From NCBI GenBank assembly GCA_022072245.1, contig JAJVIA010000018.1:61138-97035 (forward strand): DNA of 35,898 nt. The letters run 5' to 3'. Positions 32,488-35,898 of the stretch are shown here, one piece after another; within the stretch, counting starts at the first letter, position 1, and each line of letters starts with the position of its first letter. Both the position numbers and the translations under genes were made by a program. This stretch comes from Anaerolineae bacterium (GTDB lineage Bacteria; Chloroflexota; Anaerolineae; UBA4142; SHND01). Under the pieces are notes generated by a model. It was given only the letters and a program-made list of their open reading frames with translations, was not told where the DNA came from and ran no database searches.

Positions 32488-33048
32488 ATGGACCAAGAAC
32501 TCGTCGCCCAATTCGTCGGCAACGCGCACGGTAATCTCGATGTGGTAAAACAGATGCTGCGCGAACATCCCGCACTGTTGAACGCGGTGTGGGAACAATT
32601 TAACGAAACGGCGATTCAAGCTGCAACGCAGACGGGACAGCGCGACATTGCCGAATTTTTGATTTCGCAAGGCGCGCCCGTTGACATTTGCACCGCCGCG
32701 ATGTTGGGCGATGTCAAACGCGTGGACGCGCTGCTGCAACAAGACCCATCGCTCGCGCACGCGAAAGGTTCGCACGATTATCCTGTGTTGTATCACGCGT
32801 GTTTGAGCGGCAATCCCGATATTGCGGAACTGCTCCAAAGTTATGGCGGCGGAGAGGGCAAGGAATTTGCGATGCACGCGGCGGTGCAATCGGGCAGCGC
32901 GGAAATGGTGAATTGGCTTTTGGCGAACGGGGTTCAAGATGTAAATTATCCGAACTATGAAAACAAGACGCCGTTGACGGTTGCGTTGGAAAAGGGATAC
33001 TTTGATATTGCGGATATGCTGCAGAGCGAGGGAGGAGTGGAGATGTAG
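32488..33048 (+). CDS. Ankyrin-repeat protein
   Basis: A 186-residue protein made of about four to five degenerate ankyrin repeats, for example GNLDVVKQMLREHPALLNA, AIQAATQTGQRDIAEFLISQGAPVD, YHACLSGNPDIAELLQSYGG and PLTVALEKGYFDIADMLQSEGG. These form a protein-binding scaffold. No enzymatic domain or signal is present. ATG 32488 follows the tandem array by 3 bases, so no ordinary Shine-Dalgarno exists. A short copy of its 3' end recurs at 34138-34170. The partner protein is unknown. Confidence 0.82.
   Translation: MDQELVAQFVGNAHGNLDVVKQMLREHPALLNAVWEQFNETAIQAATQTGQRDIAEFLISQGAPVDICTAAMLGDVKRVDALLQQDPSLAHAKGSHDYPVLYHACLSGNPDIAELLQSYGGGEGKEFAMHAAVQSGSAEMVNWLLANGVQDVNYPNYENKTPLTVALEKGYFDIADMLQSEGGVEM
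33010..33043. repeat. Short direct repeat of the ankyrin gene end (copy 2 at 34138-34170)
   Basis: GCGGATATGCTGCAGAGCGA (33010-33029) recurs at 34138 with one base change, and the match continues for about 33 bases. Translated, both read ADMLQSEGG. The copies flank the DUF2283 gene and the minus-strand pair. Confidence 0.75.
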
Positions 33049-33104
33049 GATTGATGATTTCTGATTTATGATTTGTGATTGAGGATTGGAGACAAGAGAC
33101 TGGA
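33049..33104. repeat. Heptamer-phased one-armed array
   Basis: Eight heptads, GATTGAT, GATTTCT, then GATTTAT-like and decaying to GACTGGA, run from the base after the ankyrin TAG stop (33046-33048) to 4 bases before ATG 33109. Only one arm is present, and the GATTT word is the complement of the AAATC word at 24007. Confidence 0.88.
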
Positions 33105-33108
33105 CACT

Positions 33109-33327
33109 ATGGAGATTCGCGTTTTGTTTGATGAACAGGTGGATATTCTCACGATTCGTTGGCGCGAAGGCGATTATGACGAAAGCGATGAGATAACAGA
33201 GGGAGTCATTGTAGATTTCGATAAAGCGGGCAAGCCGATGGCGATTGAGATTTTGGATGCGTCGAAAATCCTGAATCAGGTTGATCGTGTGACGTTCGAG
33301 TATGCACGGACACCGCAACCTGCATAA
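33109..33327 (+). CDS. DUF2283 protein
   Basis: A 72-residue protein of DUF2283. The typical core is present: FDEQVDILTIRW (usually YDxEADALYIRL), EITEGVIVDFDKAGKPMAIEILDAS. Members are small, and often lie beside toxin-antitoxin-like or accessory genes; their function is unknown. The ATG at 33109 is preferred over a GTG/TTG at 33079, which lies in the heptamer array. GGAGAC upstream is a weak Shine-Dalgarno. It converges with the minus-strand pair, with a terminator between. Confidence 0.8.
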   Translation: MEIRVLFDEQVDILTIRWREGDYDESDEITEGVIVDFDKAGKPMAIEILDASKILNQVDRVTFEYARTPQPA

Positions 33328-33350
33328 AAAAAAGCCGCGCTAGGCGGCTT
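33326..33350 (-). terminator. Terminator of the minus-strand pair
   Basis: On the minus strand AAGCCGC pairs with GCGGCTT across CTAGC, followed by a run of eight T. The TAG stop codon of the last gene (33340-33342) lies in the hairpin loop, a compact gene end. On the plus strand it lies at the stop of the DUF2283 gene. Confidence 0.75.
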
Positions 33351-33702
33351 GGGGTTCGAGCGTTTCTGGTTCGGAGGTCAGTTCATTACGATGCCGTTGG
33401 GCATACTGCTCCAATTTCTTTTCGAGGAAAAAACGCACGTCGGGATGATTGAGGTCCATCGAAGCAAAGGCGCGCGCAAGGTCTTGGAACATGTTGTTTG
33501 CGTGCAGAATGAATGCCGAAATAATTTCATCGGACTCTGGTTCTACATTTAGATGAACATAGTAGGGCTCTTGCGTATCGTCATTGACAGGGACAGCGAC
33601 GCCACCCCTGTCCTTGGAATCATTCAGCCAGAGAAACAATTCGCAGAGATCCTGTTCCGATGGGAGAATCCAGTCGGTAATTTTGAAATTGAACTCGTTC
33701 AT
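33340..33702 (-). CDS. Unknown acidic protein, coupled to a BECR-like gene
   Basis: I do not recognise this 120-residue protein. It is acidic and mostly helical, with DWILPSEQDLCELFLWLNDS, then YYVHLNVEPESDEIISAF and a Leu/Glu-rich C-terminal helix FFLEKKLEQYAQRH. The ATG at 33702 overlaps the upstream stop as ATGA, which fixes the start against a longer GTG frame at 33750. Such coupling is usual for toxin-antitoxin or enzyme-inhibitor pairs, so it may neutralise the upstream product. The role is inferred from layout only. Confidence 0.7.
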   Translation of the reverse strand: MNEFNFKITDWILPSEQDLCELFLWLNDSKDRGGVAVPVNDDTQEPYYVHLNVEPESDEIISAFILHANNMFQDLARAFASMDLNHPDVRFFLEKKLEQYAQRHRNELTSEPETLEPQAA

Positions 33703-34058
33703 TTTTTCCATTCTCGCACCAACCTTTTTTGAATGCGGTAAGGACTCCACGCAGATTGAACGTAACCTTGGTCGCTTTCGTTTTCGACAACGATTTTGAC
33801 GACGACGACGATGAACTTGGTCTTGGGCGCAACGCGTATGCGTTTGTAATACATGTAAATTTTCGCGCCGTCTCTTTTTGACGTGGTTTCTGGATCAAAG
33901 TAGATTTCGTCGGGACTCGCTGCCGCGATTTTGACAGCATCATGTTGGTCTTGCATCTCTTGATGCTTGCCAATAATATCATGCCAAACATCATCGGTGA
34001 GCGTAATGCTCAACCCGCGCGGGTCCCTGACTGTCCAAAGAATGATGCGCTGTGCCAT
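33699..34058 (-). CDS. Small protein with BECR/RelE-like nuclease look
   Basis: A 119-residue basic protein. The pattern, a helix with HDIIGKHQEM, then AASPDEIYFD, YYKRIRV and strand-rich FIVVVVKIVV ending SAWSPYRIQKR, is that of BECR-fold nuclease-like domains (the phage-related barnase/EndoU/colicin/RelE group). Catalytic residues cannot be assigned with confidence. It is first in a two-gene minus-strand operon with an extended -10 upstream at 34073. Its partner overlaps by 4 bases (ATGA). It could be a toxin or an accessory enzyme. AT-rich composition and the flanking duplication hint at acquisition. Confidence 0.6.
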   Translation of the reverse strand: MAQRIILWTVRDPRGLSITLTDDVWHDIIGKHQEMQDQHDAVKIAAASPDEIYFDPETTSKRDGAKIYMYYKRIRVAPKTKFIVVVVKIVVENESDQGYVQSAWSPYRIQKRLVREWKK

Positions 34059-34072
34059 GTTTGACGAACAGA

Positions 34073-34081
34073 ATTATAGCA
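34073..34081 (-). promoter_or_regulatory. Extended -10 promoter of the minus-strand pair
   Basis: On the minus strand: TG-C-TATAAT, perfect -10 with extended TG. It is 15 bases before the ATG at 34058, so the transcript has a very short leader. Confidence 0.5.
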
Positions 34082-34137
34082 TGGATGGGTTGCGAGGAAT
34101 CATGAGAACAAAATACCAATTGCGCTCAGAACTGGAC

Positions 34138-34170
34138 GCGGATATGTTGCAGAGCGAGGGGGGGTGGAGA
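34138..34170. repeat. Second copy of the ankyrin gene end
   Basis: A remnant of the ankyrin 3' end, GCGGATATGTTGCAGAGCGA, with no open gene around it. It is directly followed by the AAGT heptamer array. No intact gene is seen at 34082-34252. Confidence 0.7.
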
Positions 34171-34210
34171 ATTAAAAGTTCAAAGTAAAAAGTTAAAAGC
34201 AAAAAGTGGA
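34169..34210. repeat. Heptamer-phased one-armed array
   Basis: Six heptads on the AAGTTAA/AAGTTCA theme run without a break from 34169 to 34210. The word matches the left arm at 31053-31087. It lies upstream of the RAMA-domain gene. Confidence 0.85.
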
Positions 34211-34252
34211 GTATGTGCCGCAAGAGCAGAAACGATTACTAATGGAGGATAG

Positions 34253-35206
34253 ATGCTAATCAGCGACCAAGATTCTTTTATCAAGACACCATTTGACAAT
34301 GAAGGTGAAATTGAAACTGTCGTTCAAAAGTACTCAGAACAACTTTTTGGTTCAAATATCATTTATTTGACCAAGGCGAAAATTTCGACGGCTGGAGGGG
34401 CTGGTATTATTCCGGATGGATTTGTAATTGACGTACACAGTGATGAATGGTTTATTGTCGAGGCGGAGCGCGCTTTGCATGGTACATGGGAGCACATCGC
34501 GCCGCAAATTTCCAAACAGTTAGCGGCAGCAGAAACTCAAAAGACCCGCGAGATTGTTCTTCAATTAGCGCTAAATGAGTTACAGATAAACACACCACTA
34601 CGGGAAATGTTCAAGGACTTGGGTATTGCCGAACTCAAAATCCACACCAAATTACAAGCAATCCTTCGCAAGCCACCTACGATAGCTATTCCGATAGATG
34701 CCATTCCCAGCGATTTGCAAGAATGGGCCAGGACCTTACGTACAACGGTCAAAATCTGGGAAATCGAAAAATATATTTCGGCCAATGATCCAAGTCGTAT
34801 ACTTTATTCTTTGCCTGAAGAAAATTTGCCAACCGTCGAGACAAAGCCTGTGGGTGGTACAATGCTTTCCACCATTACTGCTACATCTGCACCTTCGTTC
34901 CAAGATCTTGTTAAAGCAGGGTTGCTCGCAGACGGCAAGTCCCTTAGCATTGAGTACAAACCCAGAGGGGGACAAAAACAAACCTTTACGGGTATTGTTC
35001 GCAGTGACGGCATCGAAGTTGATGGCAAAGTTTATTCACCGAGTTACGCTTCCCTCTATTCTCTGCGCAAAGCAAACAAGAACATCAAAAGTAGCAATGG
35101 TTGGCAAACTTGGCGGACAGAGGATGGAACCCTTATTTCCGTTTTGCGAGACCGACTACAAGCATCGAAATCTGATACAAGCGCTGAAGCGCCGAAAGTG
35201 GCTTAA
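34253..35206 (+). CDS. RAMA-domain protein with possible PD-(D/E)xK-like N-terminus
   Basis: A 317-residue protein. The last about 100 residues (DLVKAGLLADGKSLSIEYKP, then GIEVDGKVYSPSYASLYSLR and WQTWRTEDGTLISVLRD) match the RAMA domain, which is found in restriction-modification and other DNA-handling proteins. The first about 120 residues contain GIIPDGFVIDV followed by WFIVEAE, a spacing like PD-(D/E)xK nucleases although the Lys is replaced by Glu. The coding DNA is clearly more AT-rich than its neighbours, which suggests transfer. No methylase or helicase partner is seen here. Function is probably DNA-related, perhaps defence. Confidence 0.7.
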   Translation: MLISDQDSFIKTPFDNEGEIETVVQKYSEQLFGSNIIYLTKAKISTAGGAGIIPDGFVIDVHSDEWFIVEAERALHGTWEHIAPQISKQLAAAETQKTREIVLQLALNELQINTPLREMFKDLGIAELKIHTKLQAILRKPPTIAIPIDAIPSDLQEWARTLRTTVKIWEIEKYISANDPSRILYSLPEENLPTVETKPVGGTMLSTITATSAPSFQDLVKAGLLADGKSLSIEYKPRGGQKQTFTGIVRSDGIEVDGKVYSPSYASLYSLRKANKNIKSSNGWQTWRTEDGTLISVLRDRLQASKSDTSAEAPKVA

Positions 35207-35209
35207 TAA

Positions 35210-35238
35210 TTGACACTCCGCGCAGATACTCAAAACTA
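35210..35238 (+). promoter_or_regulatory. Weak promoter candidate for the cupin gene
   Basis: A perfect TTGACA at 35210-35215, 17 bases before a poor AAACTA. The stop of the RAMA gene is at 35206. Tentative. Confidence 0.25.
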
Positions 35239-35312
35239 GACCGCCACATCCGACTACGGCATAAGAAATTTTTTCGACGCAAACGATTGAAATTCAGGGA
35301 GTACCAAATAAC

Positions 35313-35750
35313 ATGAACCCCATCAAAATAAACCCAACCCAGCCCGAACCCGACGCGCTGCACACGCCGTACAAAGGTTCCGACAAAGAATTCTTGGGCG
35401 ACGTGACGCTTAAACGTCTTGTGTGGGCGGGCGATAGCGCGGAGGTGGAATTGCTCGGCGTGTGGTTCAGCGCGGGCGCGCGCACCAAGCCGCACATTCA
35501 CGATGTTGACCAAGTTCTGCATGTTCTCGAAGGCACGTGCGTGTATGGTTACGCGAGCGATAACGAAAATGGAGTTATACTTGTGCCGGCGGGCGAAATT
35601 TTCACCGTTCCAAAAAATGTATGGCATTGGCACGGCGCGACGCCCGACGCGCCAATGATGCACCTTTCGATTCGCAAGATGGGGAACAGTACGAATTGGG
35701 AGGTGGAGGAAAAGAATTGGGCGAGTCAGTACGCCAAGTTGCAGGAATAA
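35313..35750 (+). CDS. Cupin-domain protein
   Basis: A 145-residue single-domain cupin. Motif 1 is KPHIHDVDQVLHVLEG, with His-x-His and a following Asp/Gln, and motif 2 is VPKNVWHWHGATPDAPMMHLSI, giving the metal-binding barrel. Such small cupins are dioxygenases, isomerases or sensors; the reaction cannot be inferred. AGGGAG lies upstream of ATG 35313. GC-rich again, unlike the RAMA gene. Confidence 0.87.
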   Translation: MNPIKINPTQPEPDALHTPYKGSDKEFLGDVTLKRLVWAGDSAEVELLGVWFSAGARTKPHIHDVDQVLHVLEGTCVYGYASDNENGVILVPAGEIFTVPKNVWHWHGATPDAPMMHLSIRKMGNSTNWEVEEKNWASQYAKLQE

Positions 35751-35753
35751 AAT

Positions 35754-35898
35754 ATGCGGGAAATAAAAAGCGTGCGCGTAAAACGCGCGCGGATTCCAAA
35801 ACGGCTGGGACCCTATTTTCAAGAGTACGATATAGCAAAGCTAAACTTGGAACGCGACGCGAATACAATTATTCAGCGCACGCTTGAATTTGGAACCA
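35754..35898 (+). CDS. Partial unknown gene at the window end
   Basis: ATG 35754, 4 bases after the cupin stop and after AGGAA, opens a frame that is still open at the last base (48 codons visible). The product starts basic, MREIKSVRVKRARIPKRLGP, and continues YFQEYDIAKLNLERD, then TIIQRTLEFG. That pattern, in which a tyrosine/phenylalanine-rich 'x-YDxxxLxLExDxxxIIxRxLExG' follows a Pro-Lys-Arg, is familiar from small accessory proteins encoded beside nucleotidyltransferase-type toxins. I cannot name the family with confidence. Its short spacing to the cupin suggests an operon. Confidence 0.6.
   Translation, partial: MREIKSVRVKRARIPKRLGPYFQEYDIAKLNLERDANTIIQRTLEFGT

Overview
The window looks like a bacterial chromosome segment from a Chloroflexota (Anaerolineae-like) organism. 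This is inferred from gene content, not from a marker gene: GC-rich coding DNA, lipoproteins and surface proteins with Thr/Pro/Ala-rich linkers, a non-pyrrolysine MttB-type corrinoid methyltransferase with its reactivase, and intergenic short-word repeats. There is no rRNA, tRNA, CRISPR array or phage structural gene.

Layout. 0-5.2 kb: a secreted-protein block with the end of a fibronectin-like protein, a PqqD-domain protein ending in an internal Tat signal and a six-cysteine peptide, and a gingipain-like C25 peptidase with a Thr/Pro linker. A 131-bp tandem array follows. 5.2-10.7 kb (minus strand): a Pit phosphate permease with its PhoU-like partner, a zinc homocysteine S-methyltransferase-type protein, a lipoprotein, and two tandem paralogous secreted serine proteases. 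11.2-20.6 kb (plus strand): an unknown membrane-anchored protein behind a coupled leader ORF, an iron alcohol dehydrogenase, a TPR protein that looks like a beheaded regulator, then a one-carbon module made of MttB-type methyltransferase, HAD phosphatase, corrinoid protein, methyltetrahydrofolate:corrinoid methyltransferase and the ATP-dependent corrinoid reductive activator. 20.7-25.2 kb: a four-gene ABC importer of the iron/polyamine/phosphonate type with its own promoter, an internal attenuator-like hairpin and a terminal terminator. 25.3-33.3 kb: a LysE exporter, a REP-type Y1 transposase with REP hairpins, an NPP-type phosphodiesterase, a HAD phosphatase with a DxDNT motif, EutN, EutA, an isoaspartyl/glycosyl-asparaginase, an ankyrin protein and a DUF2283 protein. 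33.3-35.9 kb: an accessory patch with a coupled minus-strand pair that resembles a BECR-fold nuclease system, a RAMA-domain protein, a cupin and a truncated last gene.

How it may fit together. MttB-type protein, corrinoid protein, methyl-H4folate methyltransferase and reactivase form a complete methyl-transfer route from a quaternary or methylated amine to the folate pool. The ABC importer, phosphodiesterase, DxDNT HAD phosphatase and the EutN/EutA pair could supply choline or ethanolamine from phospholipid head groups. That link is inference.

Most unexpected signals. (1) A PqqD-Tat-six-cysteine protein that would release a 26-residue knottin-like peptide. (2) A recurring architecture in which the gap between one gene's stop and the next gene's start is filled with 7-nt-phased word repeats, often with complementary arms. 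Each locus uses its own word. It is seen at least six times, with 8-nt and 9-nt relatives.
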